Shown here one piece after another: positions 42,805 to 54,034 of a stretch of 64,000 bases of DNA. The stretch comes from Coix lacryma-jobi var. lacryma-jobi (taxonomy: Eukaryota > Streptophyta > Magnoliopsida > Poales > Poaceae). The position numbers were made by a program, and so were the translations under genes. Each line of letters opens with the position of its first letter. Positions within the stretch are counted from its first letter, which is position 1. Under the pieces are notes generated by a model. The model did no database searches. It was not told the origin of the DNA and worked only from the letters and a program-made list of their open reading frames with translations. Location of the stretch: assembly GCA_009763385.1 (NCBI GenBank), contig CM019829.1, positions 39,966,339 to 40,030,338 on the forward strand. The letters are read 5' to 3'.

Positions 42805-43105
42805 GTTTTGAGGCCGAAACCGGGAAACCTGGGCCATCCCCCTGGTTTTGAGGCTGAAACCGAGAAACCTGTCGTTCGTCGCCTGAGTTTTGTGGCCCAA
42901 ACTCAGAAACCCGCCAGCACCCAGGTTTTGAGGCCCAAACCTGGAAATAGTCCTCAGCCCGAGTTTTGTGGCCCAAACTCGGAAACCGGCCGCGCCCAGG
43001 TTTTGAGGCCCAAACCTAGAAACCGTCCTCAGCCCGAGTTTTGTGGCCCAAACACGGAAACCGGCCGCGCCCAGGTTTTGAGGCCCAAACCTAGAAACCA
43101 TCCAC
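42805..43105. repeat. U3 hairpin array, SIRE-b 3' LTR
   Basis: Eight or so inverted repeats with core TTTTGAGGC(C)CAAAC or TTTTGTGGCCCAAAC, 33-36 bp apart, alternating two arm sequences. Confidence 0.78.
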
Positions 43106-43442
43106 TCGGTGGTTTTTCTGTGGCTCAACCACCAAACCGAGACGTACAAGGGATGCACCGCCCGTGCACCCCGTCCACACACAAGTCTTCACTTGTCACT
43201 GTCCCAGACTATCAGCCACCACGGCCGATCCTCAGGCCACCGGTCCGTCAGTCCAAGCCTAACGTTCGCCCTTCACTGCTCTGGGTCCATCGGAACGATA
43301 CGTCTCTACTTGACCTTCACTTTGCCTTTGATCACCGTATCCATGCTCAACACCTGCACAACACAAGCCAAAGAACATGCGCATCATCCCAGTTGACAAT
43401 CACTCATCATCACAAGATCCGGCATACACCCATGTATCCGCA

Positions 43443-43455
43443 ATCTCCCCCTTGA
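43443..43455 (-). other. Polypurine tract of SIRE-b
   Basis: On the minus strand TCAAGGGGGAGAT just before the 3' LTR. Related tracts lie upstream at about 43864 and 43931. Confidence 0.82.
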
Positions 43456-44955
43456 TGAGTGCATTGTCAACTACCAATACAAATCATATGAAGGTAGAAG
43501 AAAGGAGGAAGAAGAAGTAAGCGACTCAACCAATCGACCAAAAGCGAAGCAAAGCCAGAAGAAGTCGAATGGAATGAGCGAGACAACTTGGTTCCCAAAG
43601 ACATGGGCAACGGCTCGACGCAACCAAGCAAAGCAAAGCTAGCCCTCAAGAAGAGGTAGAACAGGCTCAACACCACTAGCGAGAAAGTCGGAGCAAGAAA
43701 AGCAAAGACAAGCTAGTCCCTCCAGAAAGAGGCAAAGGCTCAACACAACTAGCACAACCGCTCCGAACCAATTGAAAAACCATATAGGCTGAAAGTCGCT
43801 CCAAACCAATTGAAAAACTGCTTCGAACCAATTGAACAGCTCGTCAAAGCAGAAAATTAGCAAACTCCCCCTAAACATGAACTCCCCTTTCAATAGTGCA
43901 TACAACTAGGGACATGATTTGTCAAAATTTCTCCCCCTTAGTTGAGAATGCACACAACAAGGCAAATGCATATGAGTTACAAATGCAAGTTAGCAGCTTC
44001 AGGTATATAGTCCAAAGAGTGAATAGATGCTCTAAATAGTGCAGATCCAATAACTCAACAACAAGCACAAATGCCAGCAGAGGCTCAAACTGATCATGGA
44101 ATACAAAATAGGGACATATGAAACAAGTGAGCAGTTTTAAGCCATTCAGAAAAGGGGTTCACCACCAAAATAGCACTAAACATGTATGGACAAGAAGTAC
44201 ACAACTGCTAAACATGTATACAAGGTGAACTACCCCTAGCAAAGTTCAATCATCATGCTATAGAACGAAACATAGACTTGTGATTTCAAATTTTATCAGA
44301 GTTGCAGCGATTTTTACACAAGTTTTAAAATTTTAGCATATGATTGCGAGAGGTTGAAAACTTAACATTGCCTAACTTTTCAACCGAGCTAAGCCTATGC
44401 ATAAGCAATCAGAAGCTTGAAGCAAATAGTTTTGGTCTTACACTACATGGCTCAAGTTTAACTCAATGTGCAATGAGAAACAGTCTTGATACCGTGATGT
44501 GCTGTCAAGTGATCCCATCTTGATCTTTTCATTTCACTTAGACTTGGCTCTAATTTAGCAGAAAATGAACATACCAAGCAAGTGATAGACTCAGAACTAG
44601 AGACATAGCAATCTAGCATATATGAAAAGCACAAGTGATTTCAACACATTCTACACATGCTGGTTGCCAGAATCAATGGTGAACATGTTTCAAATTTTAT
44701 GTTGAATTTAGCATATTCAAAGTTCTAAAAAAGAGCTTAGCTCACAACATGTATCAGTGATCAAAAGGAGCCTAAGCTACAAGCATCATTATGTAGTATC
44801 GGAGCATACACTAATCAGAGCATAGATTCATTCTACAGATTATAGACATGAAGCTCGAAAAGATAAAGATGCAAATATGATGAAATGCAAAAGCTTAACA
44901 AAAACAAGAGAAAAGAAGTCAATCTATGATACAAGAACCAAAATGTTTCCCCCAA
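43456..44955 (-). other. SIRE-b 3' noncoding region
   Basis: 1.5 kb between RNase H and the polypurine tract, homologous to the SIRE-a 3' region. SIRE elements often have a long region or env-like ORF here; I see no open frame of useful length and no membrane protein. Confidence 0.6.
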
Positions 44956-45515
44956 CTAAAAGGGGAAACACACACCAAGCTCACCTCTCAACCTAGCAAA
45001 GGTTGATTGGTCCAAAGGCTTAGTGAAAATATCTGCCAACTGAAGATGAGTATCGACATGGTGAAGGTCGATATCACCCTTCTCATAGTGGTCTCGCAAG
45101 AAATGAAAGCGCACATTAATGTGTTTGGTCATAGAGTGCAGCACGGGGTTCTTAGCAACGCTAATCGCACTCGTGCTGTCACAAAGCAATGGAACTCGAG
45201 AAAAACTCAGACCAAAGTCACGCAAAGTGGCCATCATCCACAACAACTGAGAACAGCAGCTAGCCACAGCAACATACTCAGCCTCTGTGGTAGACTGAGC
45301 GACACTAGATTGCTTGCGAGAAGACCAAGATACCAGAGAAGAACCAATAAACTGATAAGTCCCAGAAGTGGACTTGCGATCAAGGCGGCAACCAGCAAAA
45401 TCAGCATCCGAGTAACCGCAAAGGGAGAGGGTAGAAGAAGCAGAATACCAAATCCCAAACTCGGGTGTGAAGCATAAGTACCTCATAATGCGCTTGACCG
45501 CCTGACAGTGCGCGG
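44956..45515 (-). pseudogene. SIRE-b RNase H
   Basis: Reads QAVKRIMRYLCFTPEFGIWY, YSDADFAGCRLDRKSTSG, and STTEAEYVAVASC, ending ADIFTKPLDQ and a stop at 44956. These are the conserved blocks of copia RNase H, which removes RNA from the RNA/DNA hybrid. A frameshift at about 45510 separates it from RT. Confidence 0.9.
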
Positions 45516-46502
45516 CGACGATTGAAATCGCGCGCAAAGGCACACCGCGAACTAGATGTCTGGGCGTGTCGCCGTCAGGTACAGCGGCGACCCGATCATA
45601 CGCCGGTGCTCCTTCTGGTCCACAGCTTCTCCATCCTTGTCCGCATCCAGGGCCGTCGTGGTCTACATGGGTGTTGGAAGAGGCTTGGCCTCACCCATAT
45701 CAAACTTCTTCAATATGTCCTTGGTGTACTTGCTCTGGTGCACGAACGTCCCCTCTCGGGATTGCTTGATTTGCAACCCGAGGAAAAACGTCAACTCGCC
45801 CATCATGCTCATCTCAAATTCCCTGCTCATAGTGTCTGCAAACTTGGCAACCAAAGCGTGAGAAGAACCACCGAAAATGATATCATCCACGTAAATCTGA
45901 ACCAACAAAGTGTCATTGCCTTGCTTGAGAAGAAAAAGTGTTTTATCCACACATCCCATTTTAAAACCCTTAGCAAGCAAAAAGGTTTTCAGCCTATCAT
46001 ACCAGGCTCTAGGGGCTTGTTTCAAACCATACAAAGCTTTGTGAAGTTTAAAAACATGGTTTGGAAACATGGGATTTTTGAAACCGGGGGTTTGTTTCAC
46101 ATACACCTCTTCTTCTATGTAGCCGTTTAGGAAGGCACTCTTGACATCCATTTCAAAAAGTTTGAAACCTTTGGATGCAGCAAAAGCCAAGAGGATCCTA
46201 ATTGCCTCCAAACGAGCTACAGGAGCAAAAGTCTCCTCATAGTCTATCCCCTCCTTCTGACTATACCCCTGGGCTACAAGTCTGGCCTTGTTTCTCACAA
46301 CATGGTCATCTTCTCCTTGTTTGTTTTTGAAAACCCATTTTGTCCCAATAGGATGACACAATGCAGCAACAGATGAAAACCCAAACCCGATTTCTCTCAA
46401 AATTTTCAAGTTCCTCATGCATGGCATTGACCCAATCCGGATCAGATAAAGCGTGTCCAACATATCGGGGTTCAAAATCAGCAACAAATGCAGAATGAGC
46501 AA
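45516..46502 (-). pseudogene. SIRE-b reverse transcriptase
   Basis: Conserved blocks in order: IGTKWVFKNKQGEDD, ARLVAQGYSQKEGIDYEETFAPVA (split here for length: ARLVAQGYSQKEG, then DYEETFAPVA), FEMDVKSAFLNGYIEEEVYV, LYGLKQAPRAWYD and the catalytic YVDD (near 45890). An in-frame TAG follows the PTPM segment at 45663-45665, and another stop lies in the segment ending TATRPDI near 45551. The 5' side is frameshifted near 46375, with a few residues missing. Not functional. Confidence 0.88.
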
Positions 46503-46590
46503 AGTGAGAGATTTGTTGTGACCTAGACCGAGTGACGTGATCGTGGATGTCGCCGATTATCTGTTGAGGAGTGTGTTGGCGCTGAATGTG

Positions 46591-47359
46591 TCATGGCGCC
46601 TCCCTTGTTGAAGTGACCTCCCCCTCAACAGCTGTTGGTGCCTCCTCGAGTACAAGTGGTACAGCCCGAGGTGGTGGATCACACGGCCCCCATGTAGTAG
46701 AGGAAGAAGGGTCGGGGCCACGTGTAGTCGTGGTCGAAGTCGACCCAATCGGTACAGCAGGTGGAAGAAGTGCTGGATCATCCATCCCTTCAGCACCTTC
46801 TTCCTCATCATCAAAAGGAGGTTCTCCAACCTCATGATCACCTGCACGATCAAAACTAGAAGAGGGACAAAGCACAGTCTCGTCGAAGGTGACATCGGAT
46901 GTCTCCATGACTCGGTTAGTATCAAGGTTAAGTACACGATACGCACGAGTATGATTACCATAACCCAAAAATACACCGTCAGAAGAGCGAGACTCAAATT
47001 TGTCCAAGTTGCCTTTCTTGAGTATAAAATTGTGGCAACCAAAAACTCTAAAATAACTCACTTTGGGTTGCTTCCCAAATCGCAACTCATAAGAAGTTTT
47101 CTTCAAGAAAGCACGGAGAAAAATGCGATTGGAAATATAGCATGCAGTGTTTATGGCCTCGACCCAATATCACCTAGGAGTCCTATGCTCATCGAGCATC
47201 GTCCTAGCCATCTCTACAAGGGTCCGATTTTTCCTCTCTATAGCACCATTTTGTGGTGGTGTGTAGGGGAAGAAAACTGATGCTCTAAACCCAAAGAGTT
47301 ACAAAACTTCTCAAAATCCGAGTTTTTAAACTCGGAACCATTATCGCTACGAATAGCTC
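46591..47359 (-). pseudogene. SIRE-b integrase core and C-terminal part
   Basis: Includes the integrase motifs SDNGSEFKN and PPQNGAIERKN across about 47200-47330, a stop (TGA) near 47170, then an open stretch from 47106 to 46591 with KTSYELRFGKQPKVSYFRVFG and GVFLGYGNHTRAYRV, ending in an acidic/proline-rich linker to RT. At least one frameshift parts it from the protease side. Confidence 0.85.
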
Positions 47360-48145
47360 TCATTGAGTTCTTAGGGAACTCGTTCTCTGAAGTCGCAATA
47401 TCAAATTGTGAACAAAGGTGAAAGTCTCAGTTTTCTCAGCTAAAAAGAAAACCCACGAATATCTCGAAAAATCGTCAACAACAACAAGCACATACCACTT
47501 CCCACCAACTGAGCTCACCCGAGCCGGACCGACAAGGTCCATATGCAAAAGCTCTCCAGGGTGCTTGGTCATGACCTGATTCACAGGATGGTGGGGAGCG
47601 GCTACCAATTTCCCATGTCTACAAGAATGGCAGACAAGGTCCTTCTCCATGTGTAGTTTGGGCAATCCTCGGATTAAGCCAAGTGAGTTAAGCCTTGCAA
47701 GCAAGTCAAAGCTCAAGTGACTGAGTCTCCTATGCCACTTCCAAAGATCAGAGGAGGAAGGTCCAGCCAAAAGACAATGAGAAATTCCAAACGACTCCGA
47801 GAAATTCGCACGAAAGACTTTCCCAAAGGGCGAAATCAAACACACAAGATTGCCTTGAGGATCCAAAATACGACTGAGATTCGGCTTAAAACAAATCTCG
47901 TAGTCATCATCAAAGAGTTGTGAAACAGAAAGAAGGTTAAAATGCAAGTTAGAAACAAGAGCGACATCGCACAACACAAAGTGCTCATTAACTCGCACCG
48001 ACCCATGAGATAACACTTTACCTTTGCTATTGTCGCCGAAGGTGATAAACTCCTTTCCGGCAACTGGACTAAGATTGTAGAACCACTTGGCGTTTCCGTT
48101 CATATGCCTTGAGCACCCGGAATCCACCAACCAAATGTCCTCCAA
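47360..48145 (-). pseudogene. SIRE-b protease and integrase N-terminus
   Basis: Begins in a different phase from gag, just after a TAG. Protease loop WLVDSGCSRHM, then the pre-integrase segment with LWKWHRRLSHLSFD, the zinc-binding CHSCRHGK, and the first integrase block with LHMDLVGPARV (catalytic D). It stops at 47360 after a frameshift. Confidence 0.9.
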
Positions 48146-48159
48146 TCGTTTTACCTACA

Positions 48160-50108
48160 TCAATAAAAAGACATAGGGTGAGCATACGGTCCAACACTGG
48201 GGTGAGTAAAATGGGAATTATACCAGTGTTGGGCCGGCTGCTCAAAAGAACGGTTAGTAGCTAAACCATTCCTAGCACGGCTACGGGGAAAGCGATCACC
48301 ACGTATAGGAAAACATGGTCCGCTAAGGGAAGAGCGTCCATTGCGATACTCAAAACGCGGTGGGGGGTAACGCTCAACTACAAAGCCACCGCCACGGGGT
48401 CCATAGCCTACAACTGCAGGCTCCCGCCGAGCACGTCCTCCTCGCGGCCTAGGCCTAGGACCTTGAGGCATGGGACCTCTAGGCCTAGCAGCACGCCTTT
48501 GAACATTCGGCACATGTACATCATGGAAAGGATGGTACATGTCCGTGTTGTTCATCTCCTTTGCACGGCGCTCCTCTCTCTTGAGCCGAAAGCAAAACTC
48601 CCTTAAGTGTCCATCTCTCCCACAGTGCTCACAATGGTACCTCACTGTTCTCATAGGGGGTTGTTGGTACTCACGGTAGTGGGTGTGGATCACTTGGCTC
48701 TTTGGTGGCATGAGCTCCTCATGGATAGGTGGCATTGTATCTAGCTTGTTCCTTAGGTGGTTTGGTTTTGGAGCCCATGTCTGTTTCTTGGGTGGAGCTC
48801 TTGGAGGTTCCACAAACACTCCATCCTTGGTGTTAGGTTTGAGAGGCTCTTTAGGTGGAATCTTGGTTAGTTTGGGAGTAGTGGTGGAGTTTGGCTTCTC
48901 ACTCGGATTAAGACCACTCGACCCTCCAATCTTACCAAAAGATGAAGCACACTCAACACCCTGAGCAAAACCAACACCAGGACCTCCAGTAGCACGTTTG
49001 AATTGGGCAATCATCATCCCAAGCTGCGGCTCACCACAAGACACCCATGACAAGATGGTCCGAAGGTATGTGTTTTCTTCCTCGGTTTGCATCTTGTCAT
49101 GTTGCACATTCGCAATCTCCATCTCCAAACCCTCACACAAAGCACACCTAGACACACAAGTGCTACCCGAGCTGGCCTTCTCAAGAGACACAATCTTGGC
49201 ATTCTTCTCTGCCAACTCGGATTGCAAGCCTGCACAAGACTTGCACGCACCAAGCACTGAGGATCTAGCCCTAAGCTCATCCACCTCTCCAATCAAAGCA
49301 ACATACTTCCCCCTCAAGGTGAGAAGGTCAGTCATGTGCTTGGAGCACATCTCACACTCATCCTCCTCAGTCACGACAACGGTGGACTTGACAGATTCAA
49401 GCTCCTTCACCGCATCCTCCCACTTCTTTCTAAACTCCTTTCTCTCCCTAGCAGCAAGCCTAAGCAATTTATCTTGACTAAGTAGAGCAGCAGTAAGCTT
49501 GTCCACCTCAGCAGAGAGTTTGTCAGGAGTTAGAGATACCTGGGAGGTGTCGTCGCTATCGTCGTTCCGAGGGATCTCCTCCAGCTCGCCGTTGACCTTA
49601 TCGCCGAGGGCCATGGTGCAGAAGCCCTCGTTGTCGGTGAAGAAATAGAGACCGTTCAGCTTGTCCTCGATCTTCTTCTTCTTTTCGGACTCGTCATCGC
49701 TTGAATCAGCAGAGTCGTCATCCGAGTCGTCGACGTCGCTGAGCATGGCGAAGAAGGCACGCTGCTCGGCCTGGGCCTTCTCCAAGTACTTCTCCTTGAT
49801 GTATTCCTTGTTGAAGCCGCTCCTCCGCTTGTGCTTGGCGGGGACGTACTTCTCCTTGCGCTTGCCGGAGTCGTACTTGTGGTCGTGATCCGCCTTGTCG
49901 AAGACTTGCTTCTTCTTCGGGCAATTGGTGATGAAGTGGTCCGAGCCTCCACACTCGTAGCAGCCACCTCGTCCTCCTCCGCGGAGATGGTTCATGTGGT
50001 TGTTGTGGAACCGCGAGAACCGGTTGGCAAGCAGGGCCAACTCGTCGTCCGCCATGAACTCCATCTGCTCCTCTGTGACAGAAAGAAGAGATGACAAAGC
50101 AAAGCCTC
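48160..50108 (-). CDS. SIRE-b gag, C-terminal part
   Basis: Continues the gag begun at 52825; frame is kept when the solo LTR and one target duplication are removed. Features in order: CYECGGSDHFITNC zinc knuckle, a basic stretch, an acidic serine/aspartate stretch (near residue 110), a coiled-coil-like part with CxxC pairs (CEMC, CKSC, CALC), a second knuckle CEHCGRDGHLREFC, and a basic R/G-rich tail. Because of the LTR insertion, a chimeric frame now enters from 50553. It ends with TGA at 48160-48162. Confidence 0.85.
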
Positions 50109-50454
50109 CAAAGTGCGGATACATGGGTGTATGCCGAGTCTCTGAGTGATGAGTGATTGTCAACTGGGATAATGCGCATGTTCTTTGGCTTGTGTTGTGC
50201 AGGTGTCGAGCACGGATACAGTGATCGAAGGCAAGGTGAAGGTCAAGTAGAGACGTGCCGTGCTGATGGACCGAGAGTGGCGAAGGGCGGACTTGAGGCT
50301 TGGACTGAGGGACCGGTGGCCTGAGGATCAGCTGTGGTGGCTGATAGCCTGGGACAGCGACGAGCGAAGACTTGTGGGTGGACGGGGTGCACGGGTGGTG
50401 CATCCCCTCTACGGCTCGGTTTGGTGGTTGAGCCACAGAAAAACCACCGAGTGG

Positions 50455-50695
50455 ACGGTTTCCAGGTTTGGGCCTCAAAACCTGGGTGCTGATGGTTTCC
50501 GAGTTTGGGCCACAAAACTCGGGCTGAGGATGGTTTCCAGGTTTGGGCCTCAAAACCTGGGTGCTGCGGGTTTCTGAGTTTGGGCCACAAAACTCAGGCG
50601 GTGGACGGCTGGTTTCCCGGTTTGGGCCTCAAAACCGGGGGTTGGTCTGAAGGCTTGTTTCCCGGTTTGGGCCACAAAACCGGGGGCGAAGTCCG
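50455..50695. repeat. U3 hairpin array, solo LTR
   Basis: Six units with TTTGGGCC(T/A)CAAAA cores and paired arms, as in the other SIRE LTRs. Confidence 0.78.
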
Positions 50696-51477
50696 GGAAA
50701 AGGACAAGCAGAGCGATGGCGGAACGTGGCGGCAATTGCTGAGGTCACGTCAAGGCGAAGCTACCTATTGTGCGGGCGTGGCCGTCGGATCACCACCTAC
50801 CACGATTTGGTCCAGAATAACCCTAGGGTTTAGTTGGTTCGCTCTGTAATTAGTTAGGGGTAGAGTGGGAACTAGAATTAGGATAAGTAGAGGGAGACAC
50901 CCATCTCCCATTCTATCTCAGTCATTTGCTCTTTGCTTCTATGGTTTTCCTGCTCTCCCAATCCCCTGCTGTAGCTACTGAGATCCGCAGAGAACCATAC
51001 CTCTGTGTACTAGAGATTTTGAGGAAGTGAGACCGTAATCTCACTGTTGTAGCGTGTGGTAGCCACACAGTTGCAGATCGATGTGTTGATTCGCGTTTTG
51101 TTCGTGTTCTTCGCGTTCTTCGTTTCTCCGTGATTTTCCCGTCACTCGATCTCCCTCTCTACTGTGTATTTTCGAAATCCGTTTGAATCAACTTGTTCTT
51201 TATAGTTAGGAGATCATTTTCACCGAAGGAATTCATCTAACTCCTCACGAACAAGTAGATCGAGTTGATTTCGTTTTCGTGGCGCTTTTTCGGTTCATAC
51301 TCCTTCCCTCTCGGATTCCCGGTGTTCGAGTTGATTTGAGCGGATGATTTCTTGGGGATAGTCTTCCAACTACCTCGTGATCATCTTCTCCAAGTTTGGG
51401 ATCAAGGGATTTTGATTTGAATCGGATTTGGGAGGATTTGAGTTGAGGGCGACCAAAATCGCCCTCACTGGGCACTC

Positions 51478-51740
51478 GCGGACAGTCCGCCATTGGAGAC
51501 GCGGACAGTCCACGCGTCGGGCTCCGACCGAGCAGTGGTCGCGCGGCTCGGCTGTGCTGACTCGGTTTGACCGGCGGACAGTCCGCCGTAGTCGGTCGCG
51601 GACAGTCCGCGAGCCGACCAGGGAAGTTCAGCAGCAGTGCTGTTTTGAGGTTTTTGCCGGCGGACAGTCCGCCATCCTCCCGCGGACAGTCCGCGGTTGA
51701 GCCGGACTGTCCAGGGCCGTACTACCGGACAGTCCGGGAA
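51478..51740. repeat. CGGACAGTCCG palindrome cluster, solo LTR
   Basis: About eight copies of the 11-bp palindrome, mostly exact. Confidence 0.82.
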
Positions 51741-52157
51741 TCGGCTGTAGGCTGAGCTTTAGTGTGTTTGCTCTCCTGACTTCTTCGCTTGGATTCCGGA
51801 CTTCTCGGTTGGCTTTTTAGTTCACCTAGGAACCTCTCTAAGTATCTTTGCTACTTGTTAGCATCGGTATTTGGGGATTTCCCAACGTAGCCTTCAATCT
51901 ACGTTTGGGACTAGGTTTTTAGGGGTCGAACTTGTGCCGGTGCTTTTGGCGTTCTGATTGCTATCGCTTTGTGGTGCCTCGCTGTGATCCTAGGGATCAT
52001 CCACCCTCTTCCGAGGGTCGTGGGCATCACGGTTTTCGATCGAAGCTTTTGGGGTTGATTTTGGGGACAAAAGGCCAAAGTTTCGAGAGAAATTTTTGAG
52101 CTCTCATTCACCCCCCCTCTGGTCGCCTTGCTATTGCATTCTCGGTCCTTCACAAAG

Positions 52158-52825
52158 GGGTTAGCAGAAGATCCAGAAACCAAAGCCATCGACGGGCCAG
52201 AAAGATTTTCATAAGAAGCCCTCGCCATGGCATCAATCTCACTGGACTTGAGCTTACTAAAGAGCTCATCACACGTGAGAGTCTCATAGTTAGGCGATTC
52301 GATGATCGCCTGAACCTTGGAATCCCACACCGACCGATCGAGAGTGTGGAAAAGCTTGAGAGCCCTCTCATGATCGTCGAAAGGCAACAACTCCTTGTTA
52401 GCCCTCATCCTGTTGACAATAACCTGAAACCGAGCGAATAAACTTTCTATGCTCTCACCAGGCATGTGTCGAAAGTTCTCATACTCTCGCTTGTGCGACT
52501 CGTAGAGACGGGTTTTGACTTGAGTGGTTCCATCATGGAAACGCATGAGGGTAGCCCAAATCTCCCGAGCCGTAGCGAGGTGAGAAACGCGATCAAACTC
52601 CGTCATGTTCAAACATGAGAAAAGAGCGTTACGGGCTCGGCTATTGGCATCGTGCTCATCGATCTGATGCTGAGTCGCACGAGCAGCCAAGACCACATAA
52701 TCAGCAGAGTTGCAAATATCCCAAATGGAAGCACCAATACTCTGAAGATAGGCTGACATATGTATCTTCCAATACGCATAGTTCGTCCCATCGAAAAACG
52801 ACAGTTTGCCCACGTCGCGGTCCAT
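52158..52825 (-). CDS. SIRE-b gag, N-terminal part (UBN2-like)
   Basis: Begins at an ATG 49 nt from the PBS: MDRDVGKLSFFDGTNYAYWK. Conserved copia gag segments FDGTNYAYWKIHM, REIWATLMRFHDGTTQVK, FRHMPGESIESLFARFQVIV and the SSEIDAMA stretch follow. No stop before the solo LTR interrupts it at 52157. This is the capsid-forming core that SIRE-a lacks. Confidence 0.9.
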
Positions 52826-52874
52826 GTCGCCTTCTGTGGATCTGGAACCGGCTAAGGTGGAAGATCCTTAAACC

Positions 52875-52886
52875 GCTCCGATACCA
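52875..52886 (-). other. Primer binding site of SIRE-b
   Basis: On the minus strand TGGTATCGGAGC, two bases after the 5' LTR; initiator-Met type with one change. Confidence 0.85.
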
Positions 52887-52888
52887 AT

Positions 52889-54034
52889 TGAAGGACCGAG
52901 AACTCTACCAGAAAGCGACCAGAGGGGGGTGAATGGGAGCTCAAACATTTCTTTCGAATCTTTGGCCAAATGTCCCAAAATCAACCCCAGAAAGCTACAA
53001 CCGAAACCGTGATGCCCACGACCCTTGGAAGAGGGTGGATGATCCCTAGGATCACAGCGAGGCACCACCAAATGAGAGCAAGTTAATGACCAAAAGGTTC
53101 GGCTATGGCTCAACCCAAAAACCGACTCTCGAACGTAGATGAACGGCTATGTCGGGAAATCTCCAAATACCGATGCCAACAAGTAGCAAAGATACCTAGA
53201 GAGATTCCTTGGTGAACTCTAGGGCCAAACGAGAAGTCCGAAAACCAAGCGGAAAAGTCGTGAGAGCAAACACACTAAATCACAACCTACAGCAGGTTGG
53301 CGGACTGTCCGGGCTCCTGATCCCGGACTGTCCGGACCTACTACGGACTGTCAGCGGTTCACTGGCGGACTGTCCGCCGGCCAAAAGAGCAAAACAACAC
53401 TGCTACTGAATAGTCCCTAGACAGTCCCGGACTGTCCGCGGATGACAACGGCGGACTGTCCGCCGGTCAACCTGGACAGGAACAGTCGAGCTGCGTAGCC
53501 ACTGAACTGGCTCGAGCCCGACGCGCGGACTGTCCGCGCCCTGAGTGGCGGACTGTCCGCAGTCACTCAGGGAGGGCGATTTCAATCGCCCTTCTCCCAA
53601 ATCTTCCCAAATCTGATTCAAATCAAAATCCTTCGATCCCAAACTTGGAGAAGATGATCACAAGATAATTAGGAGACTATCCCCAAGAAATCATCCGCTC
53701 AAATCAACTCAATCAATGGGAAATCGAAAGGGGAGGTGTATGAACCGAAAAAACGCCACGAAACTTAAATCGACCCAATCTACTTGTTCGTAAGGAGTTA
53801 GATGAATTCCTTCGGTGGAAATGATCTCCTTACATCAAAGAACAAGATGATTCAAGTGGATTCGAGAAAGACGCGGTGAGGAGGGAGATCGAGTGACGGG
53901 AAAATCGTGGAGAAACGAAGAACGCGAAGAACAAGTTCAAAACGCGAATCAAGACAACGAATTGCTAGCCGAAATTTGCCCCCCCCCCCCCCCCCGAGGA
54001 GACAACGAGATTACGGTCTCATTTCCTCAAAAAG
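52889..54034 (-). repeat. SIRE-b 5' LTR, R/U5 side
   Basis: LTR piece nearest the PBS, holding the palindrome cluster at 53299-53560 and a C run near 53979-53994. It is cut by Tat-2 at 54035 (duplication AAAAG at 54030-54034). Confidence 0.9.

Larger units (their letters stand above)
41314..43442 (-). repeat. SIRE-b 3' LTR
   Basis: 2129 bp; on its own strand it starts TGCGGATACATGGGTGTATG and ends GGTCCTTCA. TATA at 42597-42603 (minus). CGGACTGTCCG cluster at 41727-42003; GGTTTGGGCC hairpin array at 42805-43105. Confidence 0.92.
50114..52152 (+). mobile_element. Solo LTR of a SIRE-b-type element
   Basis: 2039 bp, TGCGGATACATGG to GGTCCTTCA, with perfect duplication CAAAG (50109-50113 and 52153-52157). 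No internal sequence, so it arose by recombination between LTRs. It lies opposite to its host element. It has the U3 hairpin array (50455-50695) and the palindrome cluster (51478-51740). Confidence 0.95.

Noticed and set aside
48146..48190. Intron or recoding site between SIRE-b gag and pol
   Set aside because: gag and pol are in different phases with a TAG between and a GTAAAA nearby, but no acceptor or conserved signal could be shown.
53979..53995. Long C run as a functional quadruplex
   Set aside because: Length differs between LTR copies (also near 27963 and 36212); more likely polymerase slippage or sequencing uncertainty.
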